Below, in pieces: positions 43,872 through 52,771 of a DNA stretch of 64,000 nucleotides (its first letter is position 1; every line of letters begins with the position of its first letter). Source of the stretch: UMGS1933 sp045593405. GTDB lineage: Bacteria > Bacillota > Clostridia > TANB77 > CAG-508. The translations under genes and the position numbers were made by a program. The stretch covers positions 1 through 64,000 of the forward strand of contig JAZNWN010000015.1 of NCBI GenBank assembly GCA_045593405.1, given 5' to 3'. The notes below the pieces were generated by a model that was not told the DNA's origin, made no database searches, and worked only from the letters and a program-made list of their open reading frames with translations.

Positions 43872-45563
43872 ATGAAAAAGTTTTTGAATGAATTGAAAAA
43901 AATATTTTTATATAGTCCTCCTGAAACTCCATATAATTTTTCTTTGCCTGAAAAATCTTCTTTGCAAGCTCGTAATAATGGATTAGAAAATGCTTCTGAT
44001 AAATCTTTAATTAATACACTTGTTCCATCTTTAGATGAAAATATTACCAACTTAAAAGTCAGATATAATGCGCTTATTAATAGTGATATTATTCTAAGAG
44101 AATTTACTTTAAATCTAAATGGTAAAAATTATAATTCATTGATTGTTTCTATTGATGGTATGGTTAATTCCGAATTGGTAAATAATTTTCTTTTAAGACC
44201 TTTAATGGAATCTGGTAATAATAATTCTTCTAAAACATTAAATCTAAATGGAATAAAAGTAACAAAATCCAAAAAAATAGATTTGGCAACTTATATACAC
44301 CACTCTTTAATGCCTTTAAATGATGTTAATAAGATAGATACATTAGACAAATTAATTACTTCTGTAAATTCTGGTAATGTTGCTCTTTTAGTTGACACTC
44401 TATCTGTTGCATTTGTAGTAGAAGTAAAAGGTTATAAAATAAGAGAGATTTCTTCCCCTTCAAATGAAATTGTTGTTAGAGGTTCCCAAGAAGCTTTTGT
44501 TGAAAACCTTAGGACTAACACCTCCATTCTTAGAAGAGCTATAAATAACGAAAGTCTAATAATTGAAAATTGTAATGTTGGTAAAATAAGTAAAACAAAT
44601 ATTGCTATTTGTTATTTGAAAAATATTGCTAACTCTGATTTAGTAAATGAAGTAAAATATAGAATTAATAATTTAGATGTTGACTTTATTATTTCTTCTG
44701 GTCAATTAGAGCAATTAATTCAAGATGAAAGCAATGTAGCTTTCCCTCAATTGATTGCAACAGAACGATCTGATAAAGCTGCATTACACCTTCTTGAAGG
44801 AAGGGTTGTTGTTATTGTAAATGGTAGCCCATATGTACTTATTATGCCTGGAGTTTTTTTAGACTTTTTATCTTCACCAGAAGATATGAACTTAAAACAT
44901 CAGTATTCAAATTTGCTAAAAATAGTTAGATTTATAGCAACTTTTATTACACTATTACTACCAGGTATATATGTTGCAATAACAAATTATCACACTGAGT
45001 TAATACCAACTGAATTACTATTTACTATTGCCGCTTCTAGAAATACTGTTCCCTTTCCAACAATTGTAGAGATATTAGTTATGGAAGTTTCTTTTGAACT
45101 TATTCGTGAAGCTGGGCTTAGAGTTCCTACACCATTTGGAACTACAATAGGAATTATAGGTGCATTAATTTTAGGAGAATCTGCTGTTAGTGCAAACCTT
45201 GTAAGTCCTATATTAATTATAGTTGTAGCAATAACTGGTTTATCTTCTTTTACAATACCTGATTTTTCTCTGAGTTTTTCATTTAGAATTTTTAGATTTC
45301 TTTTTGTAATACTTGGATATTTATGTGGACTTCTTGGCATTGTTATTGGTGTATTTATTGGACTTACCGTTTTAGTAAGTTTAAAATCTTTTGGTTCTCC
45401 TTACCTTGCGCCATATGTTCCAGCTACAAATTTAAATACCTCTCTTTCTTATTTTATTAAGCCAATTTGGAGACGTGAATCAAGGGCAGATTTTCTAAAT
45501 ACAAAACGTCCTATTCAAGAGGGGAAAGTAAGTAGGCCATGGAAATTTTGGGAAAGGAAATAA
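43872..45563 (+). CDS. gerAA: spore germination protein, GerAA family
   Basis: 563 residues. A soluble N-terminal part (about 1-330, with DGMVNSELVNNFLLRPLM) and a C-terminal membrane bundle opening FIATFITLLLPGIYVAITNY, with PFPTIVEILVMEVSFELIREAG and the basic C-terminus. This is the A subunit of a nutrient germinant receptor in the inner spore membrane. The start is uncertain: ATG 43872 has only a weak GGGAAAA site. Followed three bases later by gerAB. Confidence 0.95.
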   Translation: MKKFLNELKKIFLYSPPETPYNFSLPEKSSLQARNNGLENASDKSLINTLVPSLDENITNLKVRYNALINSDIILREFTLNLNGKNYNSLIVSIDGMVNSELVNNFLLRPLMESGNNNSSKTLNLNGIKVTKSKKIDLATYIHHSLMPLNDVNKIDTLDKLITSVNSGNVALLVDTLSVAFVVEVKGYKIREISSPSNEIVVRGSQEAFVENLRTNTSILRRAINNESLIIENCNVGKISKTNIAICYLKNIANSDLVNEVKYRINNLDVDFIISSGQLEQLIQDESNVAFPQLIATERSDKAALHLLEGRVVVIVNGSPYVLIMPGVFLDFLSSPEDMNLKHQYSNLLKIVRFIATFITLLLPGIYVAITNYHTELIPTELLFTIAASRNTVPFPTIVEILVMEVSFELIREAGLRVPTPFGTTIGIIGALILGESAVSANLVSPILIIVVAITGLSSFTIPDFSLSFSFRIFRFLFVILGYLCGLLGIVIGVFIGLTVLVSLKSFGSPYLAPYVPATNLNTSLSYFIKPIWRRESRADFLNTKRPIQEGKVSRPWKFWERK

Positions 45564-45566
45564 TTT

Positions 45567-46667
45567 ATGTCCGCTGAAAAAATTGGCAAAATTGAAGCCA
45601 TATGTTTAATGTTAATAATAGTTGTTAATGAATTAGTTTTAAATGTTCCTAACATGATTATATTAGATACTAAAACTGGTAGCACTCTTAATATTATTTT
45701 TGTAAGTATTTTGGCTGTAGCTTTTACTTATATTGTTTGCAAACTCTTCAAGCCTTTTTACGGCAAAGATATTTTAGATATTTCTGAATACGTGGGAGGC
45801 AAACCTTTAAAGACTGTTCTTGGAGTTTTATTTATACTTTTTTTCATTTTGCTTTCATCTACAAATCTTAGATATCTAGCAAATAGTTTAAAAGTAATTT
45901 ACTTTAATACTTCTCCACTTATCTTTATTTTACTGTTTTTTTTAATACCTGCACTATTTATAAACAAATATGGTTTAAGAGCTATATCTGGTGTAAATTT
46001 AGTATTTCTTCCTATAATTTTAGCTAGTTTTATATTTTTAATAATTTCTGCTTATAACAATTTCACAATGGTAAGAATTTTCCCTATTTTAGGAGAAGGC
46101 TTTAAAGAAACTTTTATATTGGGCTCAACTAATATCTTTGCCTTTACAGGACTTAGCTTTATATATTTTTTACCTGCTTTGCTTAAAGACTCTAAAGATT
46201 TTAAAAAAGTATCTTTAGTTTCAGTAATAATTTCAGCTATTTGTTTAATTTTTAGTGTACTTTCATTAATTATGACTTTTCCTGCAATAACCAAAACAGA
46301 TGAAACACTTTCTGTTTACCTATTAACTAGACTTATAGAATTGGGGGATTTTTTAGAAAGATTAGATGCTTTATTTATATTTATTTGGGCTATTGCTCAT
46401 ATATCTTTTTTAGGACTTACTTTCTTTTATATTCTAAAAATTTTTCAAAAAATTTCTAGAATAGAAGATTCTAAAAGTTTGGTTTCGCCTCTCGGACTTA
46501 TTATTCTGGGAAGTTGCTTGATTTTTAAGGATATAGCTGAGCTTAAATTTATAGCAAGATATTTTCTTAAATATAGTACTATCATCTTAATTTTTCTAAT
46601 TTGTTTTGTTATATTGATTTTAGGGAATATAAAATATAGAAAAAAAGAAAACAAAAATAATAATTAA
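45567..46667 (+). CDS. gerAB: spore germination protein, GerAB family (APC-fold)
   Basis: 366 residues with about ten membrane helices; it starts MSAEKIGKIEAICLMLIIVV. The B subunit of germinant receptors resembles amino-acid permeases and carries the germinant site. AAAGG lies before the ATG inside the gerAA end. A family B repeat follows its stop. Confidence 0.93.
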   Translation: MSAEKIGKIEAICLMLIIVVNELVLNVPNMIILDTKTGSTLNIIFVSILAVAFTYIVCKLFKPFYGKDILDISEYVGGKPLKTVLGVLFILFFILLSSTNLRYLANSLKVIYFNTSPLIFILLFFLIPALFINKYGLRAISGVNLVFLPIILASFIFLIISAYNNFTMVRIFPILGEGFKETFILGSTNIFAFTGLSFIYFLPALLKDSKDFKKVSLVSVIISAICLIFSVLSLIMTFPAITKTDETLSVYLLTRLIELGDFLERLDALFIFIWAIAHISFLGLTFFYILKIFQKISRIEDSKSLVSPLGLIILGSCLIFKDIAELKFIARYFLKYSTIILIFLICFVILILGNIKYRKKENKNNN

Positions 46668-46671
46668 TATT

Positions 46672-46754
46672 TGTGTTTGGTGTTTTGTATTTAGAATTTG
46701 GTTTTTCAAAAATTAAATTATCAAATACCAAAGCCCAAATACCAAATACAATTT
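46672..46754. repeat. AT-rich inverted repeat, family B, second copy
   Basis: TGTTTGGTGTTTTGTATTTA against CAAATACCAAAGCCCAAATA then CCAAATAC. It separates gerAB and gerAC by about 100 bp inside one operon. Confidence 0.65.
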
Positions 46755-46767
46755 CTTAGGAGTTTAA

Positions 46768-47988
46768 ATGAAATTTAAATACATTTTTCTTATTTTAATT
46801 TTATTATTGAGTTTGTTTTGTTTATCTGGATGTTATGATGCACGTGGAATAGAAACTTTAGCATATGCAGTTGCTCTTGGAATTGATAAAAGTAGTGATG
46901 ATACTATTCATCTAACACTTCAGTTCGCTGTTCCTACATCATCAGATTCTTCTTCATCTAGTTCACAATCTAGCTCTTCTACTATTATTGATGTTGACTG
47001 TTCTTCTATTGATTCAGGAATTAGCTTAATTAATAGCTATATTAGCAAAAAAGTCAATCTTTCACATTGTAAAGCAATTGTTATTTCTGAAACCTTAGCC
47101 TATGAAGGAATATCAGATTATATTTACACTTTAGTTAATAATGTGGAAGCTAGACCTGACTGTTATGTTATTATAAGTAGATGTGATGCATATTATTTTT
47201 TGTCTAATTCTACTCCTACTTTAGAGTCTGTTCCTGCTAGATATTACGAATTAATATTAAATTCTAACGAATATACTGGATTTACTGAATCAATAAAACT
47301 TGTTGATTTTTATAAAAGCATTTTAAGTAGTACTTCTCAACCTGTAGCAATTTTGGGAGGAGTAAATACTAAAGAAACTCAATTAACAGCATCAGAAGCC
47401 TCTACTCTAGACGGAAGCTATAAAGCAGACCAAACACCTATCGAAACTGAAAATAGTATTGAAAACATGGGGCTTGCAGTTTTTGTCCAAGACAAGCTAG
47501 TTGGTGAATTAGATAATGTTGAAACCATGTGCCATATGATAGTTTCTTCTGAACTTGAAAATGCAACTGTAACTGTTCAAAACCCTTATGATCATAATAG
47601 CAAAATTTCTGTATATATTCACCTATCTAAAGATACAAAAAATAATGTAAAGCTTGTAAATGGATATCCTTATGTAACTTGTAATGTTTTCGTAGGAGGT
47701 TATGTTTTGAGCTTAGAAGATACATTAAATTTATCTGACCAAGAGACTTTAAACACAATTAATGAAACAGTAAGTTTATATTTAGAAAATTATATTAATT
47801 CCTACCTTTATAAAACAGCTAAAGATTTTAAATCTGATATTGATGATTTTGGAAGATATCTTTTGTCTAGCTATTTAACTTTGGACGAATGGAATTCTGC
47901 AGATTGGCTAAATAATTATCAAAATTCTTTTTTTGATGTAAATGTTGAAACTAATATTGTTAGTGGATACTTATTCAGTAAATTTTAG
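46768..47988 (+). CDS. gerAC: spore germination lipoprotein, GerAC family
   Basis: 406 residues. Lipoprotein signal with LFCLSGC (lipidated Cys at about 22), GIDKSSDDTIHLTLQFAVPT, the NVEARPDCYVIISRC segment and the C-terminal domain with YPYVTCNVFVGG. C subunit of the germinant receptor, on the outside of the inner spore membrane. AGGAG before ATG. Confidence 0.94.
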   Translation: MKFKYIFLILILLLSLFCLSGCYDARGIETLAYAVALGIDKSSDDTIHLTLQFAVPTSSDSSSSSSQSSSSTIIDVDCSSIDSGISLINSYISKKVNLSHCKAIVISETLAYEGISDYIYTLVNNVEARPDCYVIISRCDAYYFLSNSTPTLESVPARYYELILNSNEYTGFTESIKLVDFYKSILSSTSQPVAILGGVNTKETQLTASEASTLDGSYKADQTPIETENSIENMGLAVFVQDKLVGELDNVETMCHMIVSSELENATVTVQNPYDHNSKISVYIHLSKDTKNNVKLVNGYPYVTCNVFVGGYVLSLEDTLNLSDQETLNTINETVSLYLENYINSYLYKTAKDFKSDIDDFGRYLLSSYLTLDEWNSADWLNNYQNSFFDVNVETNIVSGYLFSKF

Positions 47989-47997
47989 GAGGCATAT

Positions 47998-48169
47998 ATG
48001 AAATATTTAATTTTAGTTTTATCTATTTTTATCTCTATTAAAACTGTTAGTTATGGTATTTATGAAATAAAAAAAAATAGCAACTTATCACGGTGGTATT
48101 GCCGTAATAATAATTGCTATTGTTAGTTTTATTTATCCTAATATTATAATTTATATAAATGGTTCTTAA
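47998..48169 (+). CDS. 56-residue membrane protein in the ger operon, frame broken once at CGG
   Basis: ATG at 47998 with AGGAGG, nine bases after gerAC. MKYLILVLSIFISIKTVSYG is the first membrane helix; the frame ends at CGG codon 32 (48091-48093). Skipping the C gives GGIAVIIIAIVSFIYPNIII and YINGS, a second helix, ending at 48169. Read without a shift it ends after 43 codons with a non-hydrophobic tail. Its position suggests a small receptor-associated subunit, but I recognise no family. Confidence 0.65.
48091..48093 (+). other. CGG +1 frameshift site in the ger-operon small ORF
   Basis: TCA CGG TGG in the incoming frame; TCA (C) GGT GGT restores a continuous second membrane helix. Confidence 0.65.
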
Positions 48170-48172
48170 TTC

Positions 48173-48424
48173 TTATAACATATATACTATTCCTAATACT
48201 ACAGTAAGTATTATAAATACAATTCCTAAAATTATAGTCCATTTTTTTAGTTTTCCTTCTTTTGTTCTACCTTTATTTTTTTCATAAAAGCTACCACCTT
48301 GTGAGCCTCCAACTATTGCACTTGACGCACCTTCATCTTGGCTATTTTGCATTAATGCAATTACGATTAGCACTAAACATACTATAACATAAACTATTAT
48401 TAACAATGTTTTTAATATTCCCAT
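48173..48424 (-). CDS. secG: protein translocase subunit SecG
   Basis: 83 residues: a first membrane helix (about 4-24), IALMQNSQDEGASSAIVGGS (the SecG loop signature), and a second helix at the C-terminus. Part of the SecYEG channel. ATG at 48424 has GGAGG. Convergent with the ger operon with only three bases between stops, and no terminator in between. Confidence 0.92.
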   Translation of the reverse strand: MGILKTLLIIVYVIVCLVLIVIALMQNSQDEGASSAIVGGSQGGSFYEKNKGRTKEGKLKKWTIILGIVFIILTVVLGIVYML

Positions 48425-48542
48425 TATTGTTCCTCCATTTCTGTTTGACTTAAATATTTTAGCACAAGTAAATGTAAATTGCAAGATATAAATTGGGAAT
48501 TTTGTTACAGTTTAGTAAATATCTAAAATTTATAGATTATAT

Positions 48543-48619
48543 GTAAGGGTCAGCCTTGGTCGACCCTTAATTTTAAATTTTCTTAATTTATTCAGGCAGA
48601 GCAAGCCCTGCCCCCTACA
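48543..48619. repeat. dispersed palindromic repeat, family A (two hairpins)
   Basis: TAAGGGTCAGCCTTGGTCGA with CCCTTA, spacer, GGCAGAGCAAGCCCTGCCCC then CTACAA. Confidence 0.7.
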
Positions 48620-48641
48620 ATTTTTATCCTTAAATAATCAT

Positions 48642-48670
48642 TTGCTTAATTTTCTCTTTTATTGTATAAT
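48642..48670 (+). promoter_or_regulatory. promoter of the RluA-type gene, possibly leaderless
   Basis: TTGCTT (48642-48647), 17-nt spacer, TATAAT (48665-48670). The ATG starts six bases after the -10, at the expected transcription start. Confidence 0.6.
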
Positions 48671-48676
48671 ATTTCC

Positions 48677-49534
48677 ATGAGAAAATTAATTGTTGATAAA
48701 AAATATAATAATAAGAAACTTACTAATTTTTTACTAGATAATTTTAATGGTTTATCTACGAATACTCTTTACAAAGCACTTCGTAAGAAGGATATTTTGA
48801 TAAATGACATTAGAGTTAAAGATAATGTTACATTAAATACTGGAGATAATGTTACAATTTATATTACTGATAACTATCTTTTTAAACAAGTTCATTTGGA
48901 TATTGTTTTTGAAGATGATAATATTTTAGTCGTTAATAAGCCTTCTGGTATTGAGGTTGTTGATGAAAATTATTCTGGTGAAACATTAACTAAATTACTT
49001 AAAAAAAACGCAATTAATCCTATCTTCCCTTGTCATAGGTTAGATAGAAATACATCTGGTCTTGTTTTATTTGCTAAAAATGAAAGTGTGTTAAATATTT
49101 TACTTGATAAATTTAAGAATAAAGAAATTAGTAAATTCTATAAATGCAAAGTTTATAGCATACCTAAAAAAACTTCTGCTACACTTGAAGCATACCTTTT
49201 TAAAGATAATAAGAAATCTTACGTTTATATTTATGATGAACCTAAAACTGGCACAGTAAAAATTATTACATCATATAAAGTTTTAAAAACAGATTTAAAA
49301 CAAAATACTGCTACACTAGAAGTTGAACTTCACACAGGAAAAACTCACCAAATACGCGCACATCTTGCCCATATTGGTCATCCAATTATTGGTGATGGCA
49401 AGTACGGAAAAAATGAGATTAATAAAAAGTTTAAAAAAACTACTCAAGAACTTTTTGCTTATAAATTAATTTTTAATTTTAAAACAGATGCAGGGATTTT
49501 AAATTATTTGAATGGAAAAGAAATAATTTTGTAA
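48677..49534 (+). CDS. RluA-family 23S/tRNA pseudouridine synthase
   Basis: 285 residues. N-terminal S4-like domain (about 10-65), then the catalytic HRLDRNTSGLVLFAKN (Asp in HRLDxxTSG), and HTGKTHQIRAHLAHIGHPI. It isomerises uridine in RNA; the target site is not deducible. No Shine-Dalgarno is visible before the ATG at 48677, and the promoter lies directly upstream, so the mRNA is probably leaderless. Confidence 0.9.
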   Translation: MRKLIVDKKYNNKKLTNFLLDNFNGLSTNTLYKALRKKDILINDIRVKDNVTLNTGDNVTIYITDNYLFKQVHLDIVFEDDNILVVNKPSGIEVVDENYSGETLTKLLKKNAINPIFPCHRLDRNTSGLVLFAKNESVLNILLDKFKNKEISKFYKCKVYSIPKKTSATLEAYLFKDNKKSYVYIYDEPKTGTVKIITSYKVLKTDLKQNTATLEVELHTGKTHQIRAHLAHIGHPIIGDGKYGKNEINKKFKKTTQELFAYKLIFNFKTDAGILNYLNGKEIIL

Positions 49535-49559
49535 TTTGTATATAAATGCTTCTAAGATT

Positions 49560-49684
49560 TTGTAAAAGAGCCCCTTTAATAAGGGGGCTGTCACCGCCCA
49601 GGTGACTGGGGGTTCTTTTTTTTATGTCTTAAGAACCCTCCGTCAGCCATCGGCTGCCACCTCCCTTGTTAAAGGAGGTTTCTT
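49560..49684. repeat. long imperfect inverted repeat
   Basis: About 53-bp arms (AGCCCCTTTAATAAGGGGGC onward, and GGCTGCCACCTCCCTTGTTA onward) meet at AAGAACCC/GGGTTCTT. GC-rich and MITE-like; it separates convergent genes. Confidence 0.6.
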
Positions 49685-49720
49685 GCATATCCTTCGTAGC
49701 ATTCTTTTTTAATTAATTCA

Positions 49721-50662
49721 CTATAATCTTCTTATCAATTTATCGTGTACATTTTCAAAAAATATCTTTCGTATTTCGTGTTCAGAAAAAACATTTTCTA
49801 ATAATAACTTTTCTATTCTATGTTTTACCTCTTCTTGTTTAAACACATTCATGTTTTGGTAAATTTCTGGCTGTATTTTATAATAGCTCATATCGTCTGT
49901 TGCAACTGCAATATTATTTACATCTCCAAATAGTCTTTTTAAGTAGTTTATATGATTTACATATGCTATTTCATAATCTGAATTATTATAACTACTGCAA
50001 AAATCTTTTACAGAAACAACTCCAACTATTCCATCTAATTTTTTTATTTCTAATAGCTGTCTATCTGTTAAGTTCCTAGGCACATTACAATATCTTTTGC
50101 TATTTGAGTGTGATGCAAATACAATGGGGTCTAAACCTTTTTGTTTTAGCTCATTACATTTATATATAATATCGTAAAAAGTTTTCTCATTTGCATGTGA
50201 TAAATCTATTGCAATTTTTTTATTAACTAATTTTTCTACAAGCTGTTCTCCTAAGCTAGTCAATCCTTCTGTGTTTTCCCCTCTTAACCCCGCTCCAAAT
50301 TTGTTTTTATTATTCCAAACTATTCCTGTAGTTCTTAACCCTAAATTATATAATATATCAATATCATTTATATCTTTTAAATAATCTAGTCCTTCTATTC
50401 CAATTAAGTATTTAATGCGGTATGGGATTAGCCTATATCTTCTAATTAGAGAATTTACAATTTTTAAATTTTGAATAATATCAATTTCACTTGGTTGTAT
50501 ACTTAGTTCATCATACATTTCTTTTTCAGACATGTAAAATAAATTAAAAATACCACCTGTAATATTATTATTAAATATTTTTCTGCAATGAGAAATTACT
50601 GGTCTCAAATCTCTTCTATTCATATAAATATATGTAAGTAAATCGTAATGACAATCAAACAT
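49721..50662 (-). CDS. membrane dipeptidase family (M19) metallopeptidase
   Basis: 313 residues of the renal-dipeptidase TIM barrel: DCHYD at the N-terminus (metal-binding HxD), GIEGLDYL, IDLSHANEKTFYDI and FASHSN (later metal ligands). It hydrolyses dipeptides; no signal peptide, so cytoplasmic. I place the start at ATG 50662 with GGTGAT upstream; the ORF to 50707 adds a non-conserved stretch. Confidence 0.85.
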   Translation of the reverse strand: MFDCHYDLLTYIYMNRRDLRPVISHCRKIFNNNITGGIFNLFYMSEKEMYDELSIQPSEIDIIQNLKIVNSLIRRYRLIPYRIKYLIGIEGLDYLKDINDIDILYNLGLRTTGIVWNNKNKFGAGLRGENTEGLTSLGEQLVEKLVNKKIAIDLSHANEKTFYDIIYKCNELKQKGLDPIVFASHSNSKRYCNVPRNLTDRQLLEIKKLDGIVGVVSVKDFCSSYNNSDYEIAYVNHINYLKRLFGDVNNIAVATDDMSYYKIQPEIYQNMNVFKQEEVKHRIEKLLLENVFSEHEIRKIFFENVHDKLIRRL

Positions 50663-50755
50663 AAAATCACCATTGATAGTATATGATAATGGAATAAAAA
50701 TGTTCATATAACTTTAACTTATTATATTTATAATTTGCTCTAAACTGCTATAAAA

Positions 50756-50785
50756 TTTGCATATTTTTGCAAATTATGGTATACT
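50756..50785 (+). promoter_or_regulatory. promoter of the 50858 gene
   Basis: TTGCAT (50757-50762), 17-nt spacer, TATACT (50780-50785), about 70 nt of leader, then AAAGGAG. Confidence 0.65.
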
Positions 50786-50857
50786 TATAAGTAATATAAG
50801 GCGGAAGTCTTATTGTTAGCATATCCCAAAAAATAATTTTAAAGGAGAAAGAAAAAA

Positions 50858-51055
50858 ATGGCAGACTACATTTGTAAAGCATCCCCCTTCAAGGCAAGCA
50901 GTTGTGACGGTAATTGCAGCCGTTGCTCATCAGCACACAAAAATGCTTATGCACCTTCTGCCCCTCGAGCAGAAGACACAACTATGATTCCTTCCTATTA
51001 CTGGCCCTTCACCACAAATGAGGACCGCAAATCCGGAAGGGTCCAGACCTTCTAA
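50858..51055 (+). CDS. small Cys-containing protein with atypical codon use
   Basis: 65 residues: five Cys in the first 24 positions (YICKASPFKASSCDGNCSRC), then a Ala/Pro/Thr/Tyr-rich tail. Third codon positions are strongly C/G (CCC, CGC, GGC-type), unlike neighbours, with its own strong promoter, good ribosome-binding site and GC-rich terminator. That fits very high expression or recent transfer. No radical-SAM or other maturase lies nearby, so a RiPP precursor is not supported. Unknown function. Confidence 0.65.
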   Translation: MADYICKASPFKASSCDGNCSRCSSAHKNAYAPSAPRAEDTTMIPSYYWPFTTNEDRKSGRVQTF

Positions 51056-51061
51056 GCCATT

Positions 51062-51086
51062 CCTCCCGCTAGATAAAAGCGGGAGG
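51062..51086 (+). terminator. terminator of the 50858 gene
   Basis: CCTCCCGCT/AGCGGGAGG perfect 9-bp GC-rich stem and T-rich tail. Confidence 0.9.
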
Positions 51087-51140
51087 GTTTTCTTTAATTT
51101 ATTATTAATTTTAATTGCCTTAGTGGATAATTAATATTTA

Positions 51141-51200
51141 AAAATGAATAGTGAATAATACCAAATGTGCTCCTTTCTAAATTGAGCTCATTATTCACTG
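51141..51200. repeat. family C repeat, second copy
   Basis: AATGAATAGTGAATAATACC against GAGCTCATTATTCACTGCAA, imperfect inverted arms. Confidence 0.5.
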
Positions 51201-51218
51201 CAACGAAGTCGCACATTT

Positions 51219-51384
51219 TGGCTGGGGTGGGAGGTCCGGCAAGCCGCGTCAGAAAAAATGTCCAGTGGACATTTTTTACCTGCGTTTCGGCAGGCCTTAA
51301 CCTGCTCGAAACTTGGCAACTTCCTTTTCGAATCCTCCCTTTTAGTATAATATAAAAAAACCATCTTTTGATGGTTTTTTATTC
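51219..51384 (-). repeat. tRNA-3'-end element E4 (behind tRNA-Gln)
   Basis: TGGCTGGGGTGGGAGG (51219-51234) duplicates the tRNA-Gln 3' end (51385-51400). Core CGGCAAGCCGCGTC, hairpin AAAAAATGTCC/GGACATTTTTT, an extra hairpin GTTTCG...CGAAAC with CAGG/CCTG inside, and end TTCCTTTTCGAATCCTCCC, matching tRNA-Gln in inverted orientation. Long subtype, shared with E5. Confidence 0.8.
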
Positions 51385-51460
51385 TGGCTGGGGTGGGAGG
51401 ATTCGAACCGCCGAAATGCCAGAGTCAAAGTCTGGTGCCTTACCACTTGGCTACACCCCA
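51385..51460 (-). tRNA. tRNA-Gln (TTG)
   Basis: 76 nt, anticodon loop CTTTGAC, CCA encoded. Confidence 0.94.
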
Positions 51461-51483
51461 ATAATTAGTTTTATATGTGTTTG

Positions 51484-51561
51484 TGGGGTGGAAGATGGGA
51501 CTCGAACCCACGGCCTCTAGTGCCACAAACTAGCGCTCTAACCAGCTGAGCTACACCCACC
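51484..51561 (-). tRNA. tRNA-His (GTG)
   Basis: Anticodon loop TTGTGGC, encoded CCA, and an encoded extra G at position -1 opposite C73, as in bacterial tRNA-His. One T-T mismatch in the acceptor stem (6-67). Confidence 0.9.
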
Positions 51562-51584
51562 ATTTGTTTACAAACGCATATAAT

Positions 51585-51613
51585 ATTTTAAATAAATTTT
51601 TATATTTTGTCAA
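51585..51613 (-). promoter_or_regulatory. promoter of the His-Gln tRNA cluster
   Basis: TTGACA (51608-51613), 17-nt spacer, TAAAAT (51585-51590). Confidence 0.7.
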
Positions 51614-51656
51614 TACCTATTTAAAAAAAAGTTCGAGAAGTCGAATTTTTTTAAAT

Positions 51657-52748
51657 TTATACATTAAACTTAAATAACACGATATCCCCATCTTGCATTA
51701 TATATTCTTTTCCTTCTTGGCGTACTAGCCCTTTTTCTCTTGCATTTACCATTGAACCTTCGCGTATTAAATCTTCAAAAGATACTATTTCTGCTTTTAT
51801 AAAACCTCTTTGTATATCTGTATGTATTTTTCCAGCAGCTTCTGGTGCTTTTGTTCCTTTTTTTATTGTCCATGCTCTTACTTCTGGTTCTCCAGCCGTC
51901 AAAAATGACATTAGTCCTAGTAAATCATAGCTTTCTTTTACTACTCTATCTAGTCCAGATTCTTCTAATCCTAATGCTTCTAGCATTTCTTTTTTATCTT
52001 CATCTTCTAAAGTTGATAATTCCTCTTCTATTTTTGCACAAAGTGGTATACATTTTGTTTTTTCTTGATTTGCAAGTTCTACTACTTTTTTTACATTCTC
52101 ATCATTTTGGCTATCCGCAAGTTGATCTTCAGATACGTTTGCAATATATATAATTGGTTTACTTGTTAGTAGGAATAAATCTTTTAAATATTCTTTTTCT
52201 TCGTCTGATATTTCTACTGTTCTTGCAGATTTCCCATTATCTAAAGCTTCTTTTAATCTTGACAAAGCATTTATTTCTATTTGATATTTTTTATCTGATT
52301 TTAACATTTTATTTGCTTTGTCTAGTCTTTTTTCTACTGTTTCTATGTCTGCAAATATCAACTCTAAATTGATTGTTTCTATATCTCTTAGTGGATTTAT
52401 ATTTCCATCTACATGAACTATATTTGAGTTTTCAAAACATCTTACTACCTCTACAATTGCATCTACTTCTCTTATATGTGATAAGAACTTATTTCCTAAT
52501 CCTTCGCCTTTACTTGCACCTTTCACTAATCCTGCAATATCAACAAATTCTATAACTGCATGTGTTGTTTTTTGAGGATTATACATTTTTGTAAGTTCAT
52601 CTAGTCTTTCATCTGGTACAGGTACTATTCCTACATTTGGTTCTATTGTACAAAACGGATAGTTTGCACATTCTGCACCTGCTTTTGTTATAGCATTAAA
52701 CATTGTGCTTTTTCCTACATTTGGAAGTCCTACTATTCCTATTTTCAT
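51657..52748 (-). CDS. ychF: ribosome-binding ATPase YchF (Obg-like)
   Basis: 363 residues: GLPNVGKSTMFNAITKAG P-loop, ANYPFCTIEPNVGIV switch region, the coiled-coil insertion about 120-160, and a C-terminal TGS-like domain with GTKAPEAAGKIHTDIQRGFI. An ATP-preferring Obg-family protein. ATG without an obvious strong site beyond GGAG at 52755-52758. Confidence 0.96.
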   Translation of the reverse strand: MKIGIVGLPNVGKSTMFNAITKAGAECANYPFCTIEPNVGIVPVPDERLDELTKMYNPQKTTHAVIEFVDIAGLVKGASKGEGLGNKFLSHIREVDAIVEVVRCFENSNIVHVDGNINPLRDIETINLELIFADIETVEKRLDKANKMLKSDKKYQIEINALSRLKEALDNGKSARTVEISDEEKEYLKDLFLLTSKPIIYIANVSEDQLADSQNDENVKKVVELANQEKTKCIPLCAKIEEELSTLEDEDKKEMLEALGLEESGLDRVVKESYDLLGLMSFLTAGEPEVRAWTIKKGTKAPEAAGKIHTDIQRGFIKAEIVSFEDLIREGSMVNAREKGLVRQEGKEYIMQDGDIVLFKFNV

Positions 52749-52771
52749 TTTTATTCTCCTTTATTTATAAT

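Noticed and set aside
18220..48169. The six CGG frame breaks as ordinary assembly or sequencing errors.
   Set aside because: Errors would not fall on CGG six times out of six in different genes and contexts and restore a glycine codon each time; kept as the main refutation test rather than the explanation.
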